The position numbers and the translations under genes were made by a program. This document shows, in pieces, positions 23,531 through 30,039 of a stretch of 32,900 nt of DNA (the first letter of the stretch is position 1; every line of letters begins with the position of its first letter). The DNA comes from Pseudonocardia sp. 73-21 (GTDB lineage: Bacteria > Actinomycetota > Actinomycetes > Mycobacteriales > Pseudonocardiaceae). The notes beneath the pieces were generated by a model. It saw only the letters and a list, made by a program, of their open reading frames with translations. It was not told the origin of the DNA and did no database searches. The stretch covers positions 1 through 32,900 of the forward strand of contig NZ_MKVV01000106.1 of NCBI RefSeq assembly GCF_001899645.1. The letters run 5' to 3'.

Positions 23531-25054
23531 TCACCGGCGGGCACCCCCGTCCACCACCGCGCGCGCGGCCGCCACCAGCGCCAGCTCGGCCTCCTCGAAG
23601 CCCGCGGCCCGCTGCTCGGCCTGCGCGGCCAGATCCCTCAGCTGCGCCCGCAGGGTGGTCGTCATCCGCTCCAGCGCGGCCGGCGCGGCTCCGCCCTCCG
23701 CCTGCCGGGACGCGACGATGGCGCGCGGGTCCAGGACGGCCGAGAGGTCGGTGCCGGCGAGCCCCCAGGACCGTCCGGTGTGCGCGAGCGCCGCTGCGTC
23801 GACCATCTCCCCGGTGATGCCACCGCCCGGGATGCCGAGCCGCGCCGCCTCCCGGACGGTGTTGCCGACCACCACGTAGGCGGTGCGGTAGTCGACGTCC
23901 ACCAGCTGCACCAGGTGCTCGGCGAGGTCCGTGGCCTGGGTGTAGCCGCGGTCGAGCTCCTGGCGCATCCGCTCGGGGTTGACCCGCAGCGTGCGCACGA
24001 CCCCGCCCATCAACCGCGTGATCCGCAGGCTCAGGTCCAGCGCCCGCGGCACCTCGCCGTAGGCGAAGATCAGGTTGTCGCTGCGGGCCGACGGGCTCTT
24101 CGTCACGGCGAGGAAGCCCGTGAGCCGCCCGATCACGACGCCGGAGGCGCCGCGCACGATCGACAGCGCGTAGGGGTTGCGCTTCTGCGGCATGAGGATG
24201 CTGGAGCGGCTGTAGGCGTCGGCCAGGTCGACGAAGTCGAACTCGCTGGAGGAGAAGATCTCCAGGTCCTCCGCGAGCTTGGAGAAGTTCGACAGCAGGC
24301 TGGCCACCGTCGCCAGGATGTGGATCAGGCCGTCCACCTGCCACATCGCGTCGCGGGTGTGCGGGATGACGCCGTCGAAACCGAGGACGGCGGCGATCGG
24401 GTCGCGGTCCTCCAGCAGGCGGGTGCCGTTGACGCACCCGGCGCCCCCGGGGCTCTGGTTGAGCACGTCGAGCTCGTCGAGCAGCCTGCGCGCGTCCCGG
24501 ACCGTCGAGTAGACGAACGACAGCAGGTAGTGGCCGAACGTCGACGGCTGCGCCTGCTGCAGGTAGGTCTGGTCGGGCAGCAGCGTGCCGGCGTGCTCCT
24601 CGGCCCGGGCCACGGTGTCCAGGGCGGTGGCGACGGCCTCGGTGACCAGCTCGGTGAGCTGGCGGCGCAGGTGCAGCCGCAGCGCGACCCGGGCCGCCTC
24701 CCGGCGCGGCCGCCCGGCGTGCAGCCAGCCGGCGACGTCCCCGATCCGGGCGACGAAGAACCGCTCGCGGGAGTTGTAGGGCTCGCCGAACTCCGGGTCG
24801 TACGGGAAGTCCTCGGCGGGGATCCCGGTGACCTCCAGCAGCAGGGCGAGCAGCGCGCGCTCGGCGTCGGGGGGCACGATGGCGCGCCGGGCCAGGTCGA
24901 GCACGTGGGCCAGGTCGGCGAGGTTGAGACCGCGGTGCAGGAAGCTCGCGTCCGCGTTCTCGATCGCGAATCCGGACTCCACGAGCTCGGGCGCCGGCCC
25001 GGTCTGGGGGAACCCCTCCGGCCGGGTGCGGCGGGAATCGGGCGCGCTGGTCAT
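23531..25054 (-). CDS. Argininosuccinate lyase-like aspartase/fumarase-superfamily protein
   Basis: A 507-residue member of the aspartase/fumarase superfamily, closest in layout to ArgH. The catalytic loop is intact: SRSSILMPQKRNP (282-294). Substrate motifs are not those of argininosuccinate lyase: the usual HTGRSRNDQ is LHAGRPRREA (111-120), and THLQxAQP is TYLQQAQP (163-170), so the conserved His becomes Y164. A different substrate is therefore expected. In bacterial coenzyme M synthesis, superfamily members act on sulfonated C3 acids; one eliminates phosphate from phosphosulfolactate. Last gene of a five-gene minus-strand operon; its ATG overlaps the previous stop by 4 bases (ATGA), with AGGAGAG upstream. 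An argininosuccinate lyase for arginine synthesis is unlikely, given the context and substitutions. Confidence 0.82.
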   Translation of the reverse strand: MTSAPDSRRTRPEGFPQTGPAPELVESGFAIENADASFLHRGLNLADLAHVLDLARRAIVPPDAERALLALLLEVTGIPAEDFPYDPEFGEPYNSRERFFVARIGDVAGWLHAGRPRREAARVALRLHLRRQLTELVTEAVATALDTVARAEEHAGTLLPDQTYLQQAQPSTFGHYLLSFVYSTVRDARRLLDELDVLNQSPGGAGCVNGTRLLEDRDPIAAVLGFDGVIPHTRDAMWQVDGLIHILATVASLLSNFSKLAEDLEIFSSSEFDFVDLADAYSRSSILMPQKRNPYALSIVRGASGVVIGRLTGFLAVTKSPSARSDNLIFAYGEVPRALDLSLRITRLMGGVVRTLRVNPERMRQELDRGYTQATDLAEHLVQLVDVDYRTAYVVVGNTVREAARLGIPGGGITGEMVDAAALAHTGRSWGLAGTDLSAVLDPRAIVASRQAEGGAAPAALERMTTTLRAQLRDLAAQAEQRAAGFEEAELALVAAARAVVDGGARR

Positions 25055-26061
25055 CTCTCTCCTGTCGTCCCGGACCCGACGGTCCGACCGTGCTCGGCGG
25101 CGCGGGACGCCAACCCCTGGACCGCCGGCACCACGCCGCCGGTGTGCCACCACACGACCGGTCGGCGGCCGCGGCTCGCCCGGTCCGCCGCCACGGTGAA
25201 CGCCTCCGCGCCGTAGGTGGTGTCGAGCAGGAACCCGTCCGTCCACAGCGCCGTGCGGGCCCGGTCCTCCTCCCGGGCCGTGGCGCGGCCGAAGCCCGGT
25301 CCGCGGGCGTCGACCAGCTCGAAGCGCTCCTCCGACGGCCGCGCCGTGCCGCGCAGCGCGGCGCACTCGCCGGCCAGGGCCAGCACGGTGGCGCGGACCT
25401 CCGCCGGCGGGCGGCTCACCGAGACCCCGACGACCGGCACGTCGAGACCCCAGGCCGTCAGGCCCGCGAGCAGGCCCGCGCAGCTGCCGCCGGAGCCGAC
25501 GGGCAGCACGATCGCGGACGGGCGCCCGTCGTCGCCCAGGGCGGCGAGCTGGACGGCGAGCTCGGTGGCGGCGTCGAAGAAGCCCAGTGCGCCCAGGGCG
25601 GTCGAGCCGCCGCGCGGCACGGCGAAGGCCTGCCGGCCCGCGACCGTCAGCTCCGCGGCGCGCTCGGCCACCAGCACGTCCACCTCGGCCCGGTCGGTGC
25701 CGCCGGTGGGCCGCACCACCGCGCCCGCGGCCTCGGCGAGGGCGACGTTGGGGGCCCCCGCCGGGTCACCCCAGATCACGAGCTCGCAGTCGAGCCCCGC
25801 GGCCCGGGCCGCCATCGCGGCGGCGGCCACGAAGTTCGACCCCGGTCCCCCGCCGGTGACGAGGACCTCGGCGCCCTGCTGCACGGCCGCCCCCACCAGG
25901 TACTCCAGGGGACGGGCCTTGTTGCCCGCGACCCCGAACCCGATCAGGTCGTCGCGCTTGACCAGCAGCGGCCCGCACCCGAGCGCGACCTCCAGCCGGC
26001 GTGCCCGCACGAGCGGCGTGGGCAGCACGGCCAGCGGGAACCGCGGCGGTATGCGGCTCAT
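25051..26061 (-). CDS. PLP-dependent D-cysteine desulfhydrase / ACC deaminase-like enzyme
   Basis: A 336-residue fold-type II PLP enzyme. The cofactor lysine is K48 in GVAGNKARPLEYL. The cofactor-phosphate region reads LPVGSGGSCAGLLAGL. The substrate loop reads GGGPGSNFVAAAAMAARAAGL, where D-cysteine desulfhydrase and ACC deaminase usually have QSNH; the catalytic Ser-Asn pair is kept, but Gln is Gly and His is Phe. Altered substrate use is likely. The bacterial coenzyme M pathway is reported to use a PLP enzyme for introducing the thiol; this gene is the obvious candidate here. ATG at 26061 overlaps the upstream lyase stop by 4 bases, and its own stop overlaps the next gene's ATG. Confidence 0.85.
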   Translation of the reverse strand: MSRIPPRFPLAVLPTPLVRARRLEVALGCGPLLVKRDDLIGFGVAGNKARPLEYLVGAAVQQGAEVLVTGGGPGSNFVAAAAMAARAAGLDCELVIWGDPAGAPNVALAEAAGAVVRPTGGTDRAEVDVLVAERAAELTVAGRQAFAVPRGGSTALGALGFFDAATELAVQLAALGDDGRPSAIVLPVGSGGSCAGLLAGLTAWGLDVPVVGVSVSRPPAEVRATVLALAGECAALRGTARPSEERFELVDARGPGFGRATAREEDRARTALWTDGFLLDTTYGAEAFTVAADRASRGRRPVVWWHTGGVVPAVQGLASRAAEHGRTVGSGTTGER

Positions 26062-27398
26062 CGCTCGTCCGCCCGGGCCGAGCGGGCGCGGGCCACCACG
26101 GTGTCGACCATGGCCGCGGCGCCGTCGACGGCCGCGCCGGTGCCCCAGGCGCGAACCTCCTGCGCCGTGGCCAGACCCCGGCCGACCAGGCCTGCGGCGA
26201 GGTCCGTGCCGTCCTCGCGGAGCACCTCGTGCATCACCTGCTGGGCGCGGTGCTTGCCGAGGCGGCCCGCGAGCCCGGCGAGGACCCGTTCCGAGCCGAG
26301 ACCGCCGAAGCGGTCGAGGGTGGCCGCCATCGCCTCGGGGTGCACCTCCAGCCCGGCGAGCAGGCCGCGTGCGAGGTGCAGCGCGGCCGCGGTGAGCTGG
26401 CAGATCTCGGGCAGCGCGATCCACTCGGCCTTCCACGCCCGGCCGTCGCGCTCGTGCCCGGCGACCATACCCTCCAGCAGCACCGCCGACGACGAGCGCG
26501 CGAGCCGGGCCAGCGTGTCGAGGTGCTCGCCGATCTCGGGGTTGCGCTTGTGGGGCATGGTGATGCTGCTGACCGCGCCGGCCGCCGCGGGCTCGGTCAG
26601 CTCGCCGATCTCGGGCCGGGCCAGCTCGTAGACCTCGACGCCGATGCGGGCCAGCGTGCCGCAGACCATCGCGAGCACGCCCCCGAACTCGGCGATCCGG
26701 TCCCGCGAGGTGAGCCACGAGATCCCGGGGTCGGCCAGCCCCACCCCGGCGCAGAACCGGCGGCGCAGCTCGGGGCCGTCGGCCCCGAAGAACGCCAGCG
26801 CTCCCACCGCCCCGGCGAGCTGGCCGACGCCCCAGCGCTCGCGGCCCCCGGCCAGCCGGTCGAGGTGGCGGCGCACCTCGTCGGCCCAGGAGGCGACCTT
26901 GAACCCGAACGTGACCGGCGAGCCGGGCTGGCCGTGCGTCCGCCCGGCCATCACCGTGTCGCGGTGCTCCGTCGCCAACCCGAGCAGCAGGTCCTCGACC
27001 GCGAGCAGGTCCCGGTGCACGATCGCACCGACGTCGCGCAGCACCGTGCCGAACCAGGTGTCGGTGACGTCCTGCACCGTCGCCCCGACGTAGACGTGCT
27101 CGCGGACGTCCGGCGGCAGCACCTGCTGGAGCCCGCGGATCAGGCCGAGCGTGGAGTGCGAGGTCAGGCGCGTCTGCTCGGCGACGAACCCGAGGTCCAA
27201 CGCCTCCACGCGGGCACCGGCCGCGATGGCCTCCGCCGCGGCGGGCGGGACGATCCCGAGCGCGGCCTGCGCGCGGGCGAGGGCCACGAGGATGTCGAGC
27301 CAGGACTGGACCATCGCCGGCTCGTCGAAGATCGCGTCCGTCTCCGGGGTGCCCCACAGGTGCGCGTAGAGCGTCGAGGAGCTCAGCCGGGTGCCCAC
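26058..27398 (-). CDS. Aspartase/fumarase-superfamily lyase (adenylosuccinate lyase / PcaB-like)
   Basis: A 446-residue lyase with the superfamily's three conserved regions: ATVQDVTDTWFGTVLRD (106-122), the catalytic His in AGRTHGQPGSPVTFGFK (T154-H155) and the signature loop SSITMPHKRNP (277-287). Overall order resembles adenylosuccinate lyase and 3-carboxymuconate cycloisomerase, but neither purine nor protocatechuate genes are nearby. In the coenzyme M setting, phosphate elimination from phosphosulfolactate to sulfoacrylate is the natural hypothesis, with decarboxylation as an alternative. GTG at 27398 has GGAGGGG 6 bases upstream and overlaps the preceding gene by 16 bases. The operon encodes two different members of this superfamily, which is itself characteristic of bacterial coenzyme M clusters. 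Confidence 0.87.
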   Translation of the reverse strand: MGTRLSSSTLYAHLWGTPETDAIFDEPAMVQSWLDILVALARAQAALGIVPPAAAEAIAAGARVEALDLGFVAEQTRLTSHSTLGLIRGLQQVLPPDVREHVYVGATVQDVTDTWFGTVLRDVGAIVHRDLLAVEDLLLGLATEHRDTVMAGRTHGQPGSPVTFGFKVASWADEVRRHLDRLAGGRERWGVGQLAGAVGALAFFGADGPELRRRFCAGVGLADPGISWLTSRDRIAEFGGVLAMVCGTLARIGVEVYELARPEIGELTEPAAAGAVSSITMPHKRNPEIGEHLDTLARLARSSSAVLLEGMVAGHERDGRAWKAEWIALPEICQLTAAALHLARGLLAGLEVHPEAMAATLDRFGGLGSERVLAGLAGRLGKHRAQQVMHEVLREDGTDLAAGLVGRGLATAQEVRAWGTGAAVDGAAAMVDTVVARARSARADER

Positions 27399-28306
27399 GC
27401 CGGCCCCTCCCGCTCGACGAGCCGGTGCAGCGCCTGGCGCACGTGCTCCAAGGACGAGCCCCACGGCACCGACACCCACCCGTCCCCGTGCTCGATGTGC
27501 TCCTCCTGCAGGCAGCACTTCGTCAGCGTCGGGTGGGCCGGCCGGCTGCTCCCGACGGCGCGTCGGGGACAGAAGTCCACGGTGGGGGGTTCGTCACCGT
27601 AGAACCAGCGGTGGATCTGCAGCGAGCGCGTGCAGCCCAGCAGTGTCCAGTCGGCCCGCTCGGGGTGCTCGTCGAGGTAGGACACGCGGGCCCCGGGCAC
27701 CTCGCCCCCGGACCCCCGGCACGGCAGCAGGTAGTGCTGCGACGGCAGCCGCTCCGCCAGCTCGCCGAGCCGCGCGAGGTCGGCCACGATCTCCACCGGG
27801 GGCAGGTCCTCCGTGACGGCGACGACGCGGCGCGCCTGGTCGGCGAGCTTGGCCGGCTCCGGCGGCACGACCTCGCGCACGACGATCCGCAGCGGCCGGG
27901 GCTCGACGATGACGTTGACGTGCGCGTAGCGGCCCTCCACGACCACGGCGCGCGCCCCGGGCGCACGGTCGGCCGCCACCGCGGCCAGCACCGAGGGGAT
28001 CCCCGTGTCGGCGCCGGGCTCGACGACGTAGGCGCACTCGTCCGGACCGGCGATCAGCTCGACGTCGGTCACCGGCGAGAACAGCGGCACGTCGGACTCG
28101 CGCGTGATCCGCAGCAGCGCGGTCGGCCCGGGGACGTCCGGATCCCGGCGGGCGACGAGGAAACGGGTGCGCCGGTAGGCGTCACGACCGAGCAGGTGGG
28201 CCCGCAGCGACGCCGCGTCGAGCCCGACGCCGGGAGGGATCGTCGCGACGGCCACGCCGCGGTAGCGCAGCGGCACGAAGTTCGGCCCGTACGTCGGGGC
28301 GGTCAT
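27383..28306 (-). CDS. Conserved cysteine-rich protein of unknown function (307 residues)
   Basis: I cannot assign a function. The N-terminal part (about 1-140) looks like a mixed alpha/beta domain (PLFSPVTDVELIAGPDE, RAVVVEGRYAHVNVIVEPRPL). The C-terminal part contains clustered potential metal or redox residues: H191, C196, C225, C246, C264-C265, H270 and H273 (LLGCTRS, DFCPRR, TKCCLQEEHIEHG). This suggests zinc or iron-sulfur binding, or thiol chemistry. There is no signal peptide. It is locked in the operon: its ATG overlaps the comA-like stop by 4 bases (ATGA) and its 3' end overlaps the next lyase by 16 bases. In a five-step route to coenzyme M, the decarboxylation or reduction step has no obvious enzyme here, making this protein a candidate. 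Confidence 0.82.
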   Translation of the reverse strand: MTAPTYGPNFVPLRYRGVAVATIPPGVGLDAASLRAHLLGRDAYRRTRFLVARRDPDVPGPTALLRITRESDVPLFSPVTDVELIAGPDECAYVVEPGADTGIPSVLAAVAADRAPGARAVVVEGRYAHVNVIVEPRPLRIVVREVVPPEPAKLADQARRVVAVTEDLPPVEIVADLARLGELAERLPSQHYLLPCRGSGGEVPGARVSYLDEHPERADWTLLGCTRSLQIHRWFYGDEPPTVDFCPRRAVGSSRPAHPTLTKCCLQEEHIEHGDGWVSVPWGSSLEHVRQALHRLVEREGPAWAPG

Positions 28307-29079
28307 GCCGTGTCCGCGCCCGCTGCCCGTGGGGGCGCCGCGGTGTCCGAGCGCAGGCCCAGCCGGAGCGTCTCGACCGACAGCACGTCGGCCGGGGCCA
28401 CGTTGCCGAGGTTGACGGCCGCGCCGAAACGGCGGATGAACCACGCCTGCTGGCTCGCCCGGGGCGCCTCGAACACGACCCGCTCCACCCCGACGGCCGC
28501 GACCACGGCCTCCACCACGTCCGGGCGCACCCGGCCCTGGTCGTCGAACGTGCCGACGGTGCCGCTCTGCCGTCCCTCGGTGACCACCAGCGTCGCGCCG
28601 GCGTCGAGATCGGCGCGGCACTCGGCGGGCCACCACCGTGCGGCGTGCTGCTCCCCCGGCGCCTTCGAGCCGACCTCGGCGAGCACGGTGAAGTCCCGGG
28701 CCGCCCGCTCGATGAGCGCCCGCTTCTCGGCGGGGGTCATCGCGACGGTCCCGTTGGACACCTCGACGCGGTCGAAGCCGGCGTCGCGGGCCCAGGCGAG
28801 ACACTCGGTCGCGCGCCCCTGCGACCAGGCGATCTCCAGGAGCGTGCCGCCCAGGCACACGTCGATGCCGTGGGCCGCGAGCAGCGTCATCTTCTCCGCC
28901 AGGGCGGCGTCGACGTAGGCGGTGCCCCAGCCGACCTTCCAGATGTCGACATGGGCGGCGGCCCCCCGGAGCAGGTCCGCCACGGCGGCGGGCCCCGCAC
29001 CCGGATCGAGCACGTGGGTCAGGCCCGCCGTGCGCGGTTTCGGGTCGCGGGCGGGAAGGTCCAGGAAGTCAACCGGCAC
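28303..29079 (-). CDS. comA: Phosphosulfolactate synthase (ComA family)
   Basis: A 258-residue TIM-barrel protein of the ComA family, which adds sulfite to phosphoenolpyruvate to give (R)-phosphosulfolactate, the entry to coenzyme M. Family blocks are visible in order: LTHVLDPG, HVDIWKVGWGTAYV, DVCLGGTLLEIAWSQGR, FDRVEVSNGTVAMTPAEKRALI, FTVLAEVGSKAPGEQ, VTEGRQSGTVGTFDDQGRVR, VFEAPRASQQAWFI and GNVAPADVLSVETLRLGL. Length is normal. First gene of a five-gene operon; GTG at 29079 preceded by a TAGGGTGGGC box and, 36 bases upstream, a TATAGT -10-like element. ComA homologues also serve sulfolactate synthesis in sporulating bacilli, but the ComB and ComC partners are absent here, while the bacterial coenzyme M-type lyase/PLP set is present. 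Confidence 0.92.
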   Translation of the reverse strand: MPVDFLDLPARDPKPRTAGLTHVLDPGAGPAAVADLLRGAAAHVDIWKVGWGTAYVDAALAEKMTLLAAHGIDVCLGGTLLEIAWSQGRATECLAWARDAGFDRVEVSNGTVAMTPAEKRALIERAARDFTVLAEVGSKAPGEQHAARWWPAECRADLDAGATLVVTEGRQSGTVGTFDDQGRVRPDVVEAVVAAVGVERVVFEAPRASQQAWFIRRFGAAVNLGNVAPADVLSVETLRLGLRSDTAAPPRAAGADTA

Positions 29080-29081
29080 GG

Positions 29082-29091
29082 GCCCACCCTA
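29082..29091 (-). promoter_or_regulatory. TAGGGTGGGC leader box (comA copy)
   Basis: TAGGGTGGGC on the minus strand lies 2 bases upstream of the comA-like GTG and 23 bases after the -10-like element. The identical 10-mer occurs in the larE leader at 32771-32780. It may supply the ribosome-binding site or be a regulatory element. Confidence 0.45.
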
Positions 29092-29110
29092 GTTCCGATG
29101 ATGAAGATTC

Positions 29111-29126
29111 TTCTACTATAGGAAAC
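29111..29126 (-). promoter_or_regulatory. Shared promoter motif of the coenzyme M-type operon
   Basis: The minus strand reads GTTTCCTATAGTAGAA, containing a good -10 hexamer TATAGT (29120-29115). The predicted transcript start is near 29107, giving a leader of about 28 bases. A very similar sequence, TTTTCCACGATAGTAGATG, precedes larE. The stretch is AT-rich in a GC-rich background. No strong -35 is visible, suggesting activator dependence or overlap with an operator. Confidence 0.55.
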
Positions 29127-29140
29127 ATGCCGCGCCGGTA

Positions 29141-29482
29141 TCAGCTCCGCACGAGATCGAGGACCACCCCGCCGAGCCCGGCCGGCGGCGCTCCGACCGC
29201 CCCCCGTCCGACGATGTCCACCGCCAGCGCGAACGCCCACGCCGCCCGGTCGGGGAACGTCCAGTCGTGACGGTCGGCGAACGTCATCCAGTCGCGCGGG
29301 CCGAGCACCGGTTCCGTCGAGTAGTCGAGCTCGTGCCACGTCACCGCGAGCTCGATGAGCCCCAGCAGCGCGTCGGGGTCGGTGTCGACCGCCAGCAGGC
29401 GGTCGTGGTGCGCGCGGAACCCCGTGGCACCGCACTCACCTCCGCAGGAGATCAGGGTGGGTACGGGGGCGACGGTCGTCAT
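29141..29482 (-). CDS. Small hypothetical protein with N-terminal CxxxC
   Basis: A 113-residue protein; the family is not recognised. An N-terminal segment has SCGGECGATGF with C13 and C17, followed by helices (DALLGLIELAVTWHELDYSTEP, RDWMTFADRHDWTFPDRAAWAFALAVDIVG). The ATG at 29482 has GGGAG about 8 bases upstream; the longer frame to 29623 would run through a likely promoter region. It lies upstream of the comA-like operon on the same strand, 61 bases before it, with a promoter motif in the gap, so it may be separately transcribed. The cysteine pair could bind metal or act as a thiol switch. Confidence 0.65.
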   Translation of the reverse strand: MTTVAPVPTLISCGGECGATGFRAHHDRLLAVDTDPDALLGLIELAVTWHELDYSTEPVLGPRDWMTFADRHDWTFPDRAAWAFALAVDIVGRGAVGAPPAGLGGVVLDLVRS

Positions 29483-29539
29483 CGACGGCTCCCTCGGGTC
29501 GGACGGCGGGCAGGACACGGTGCCCGCCGCGGGGCGGCG

Positions 29540-29591
29540 CACTGTGATGCGCGGCACTATGACGCACCCCGGTTGCACCGGCGTTGCACCG
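29540..29591. promoter_or_regulatory. Direct repeats in the divergent promoter region before osmC-like gene
   Basis: Two kinds of direct repeat lie here: CACTGTGATGC (29540-29550) with CACTATGACGC (29555-29565), and GTTGCACCG at 29572-29580 and 29583-29591, spaced 11 bases apart, one helical turn. They sit between the divergent CxxxC-protein gene and the OsmC-family gene and could be regulator sites. Confidence 0.4.
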
Positions 29592-29640
29592 TACGGCCCA
29601 CCCGTCCGTCGAGCCCGCACCACCCGAGGAGTGATCAGCC

Positions 29641-30039
29641 GTGACCGAACGCAGCGTGTCCGCCTGCTGGACCGGAGGGCTCAGCGCGACGGTGGACGCC
29701 AACGGCTTCCGCGTGGTCGCCGACGAGCCGGAGTCGGTCGGCGGCACCGGCACGGGGCCCCAGCCGACGGAGCTCCTGCTCGCCTCGGTCGCGTCCTGCT
29801 TCACGCTCGCGCTCGCCCACACCGCGGCGAAGCGCGACGTGCCGCTCGCGGGCCTGCGCGTGGACGTCACCGGGCACTACGACGGGCCGCGCTTCGACGC
29901 GTTCCGCATCGCGGTCCGGACCGAGACCCCGCGGGGCGCGGAGCTCGACGAGCTGATGACCGCCGCCCAGCGGGTCTGCTACGTGACCCGCACCCTGGCG
30001 TCACCGCCCGAGATCGAGTTCGTCGTCGACCACGGCTGA
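29641..30039 (+). CDS. OsmC/Ohr family protein
   Basis: A 132-residue OsmC-like protein, with the two family cysteines at C53 (LLASVASCFTLAL) and C113 (AAQRVCYVTRTL) and the TGPQPTELLLAS entry helix. Members reduce organic or sulfur-based oxidants (peroxides, polysulfides) through the reactive cysteine. GTG at 29641 follows GAGGAG 9 bases upstream. Its stop codon lies within the first copy of an 18-bp triple repeat, and its 3' end overlaps the convergent larC by 39 bases. Standing between two sulfur-cofactor operons, a role in handling reactive sulfur species is attractive but inferred. Confidence 0.88.
   Translation: MTERSVSACWTGGLSATVDANGFRVVADEPESVGGTGTGPQPTELLLASVASCFTLALAHTAAKRDVPLAGLRVDVTGHYDGPRFDAFRIAVRTETPRGAELDELMTAAQRVCYVTRTLASPPEIEFVVDHG

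Noticed and set aside
26058..27398. Annotation as adenylosuccinate lyase (purB) or muconate cycloisomerase (pcaB)
   Set aside because: The signature loop is superfamily-wide, and no purine or protocatechuate genes are nearby; the operon context favours a sulfonate substrate.
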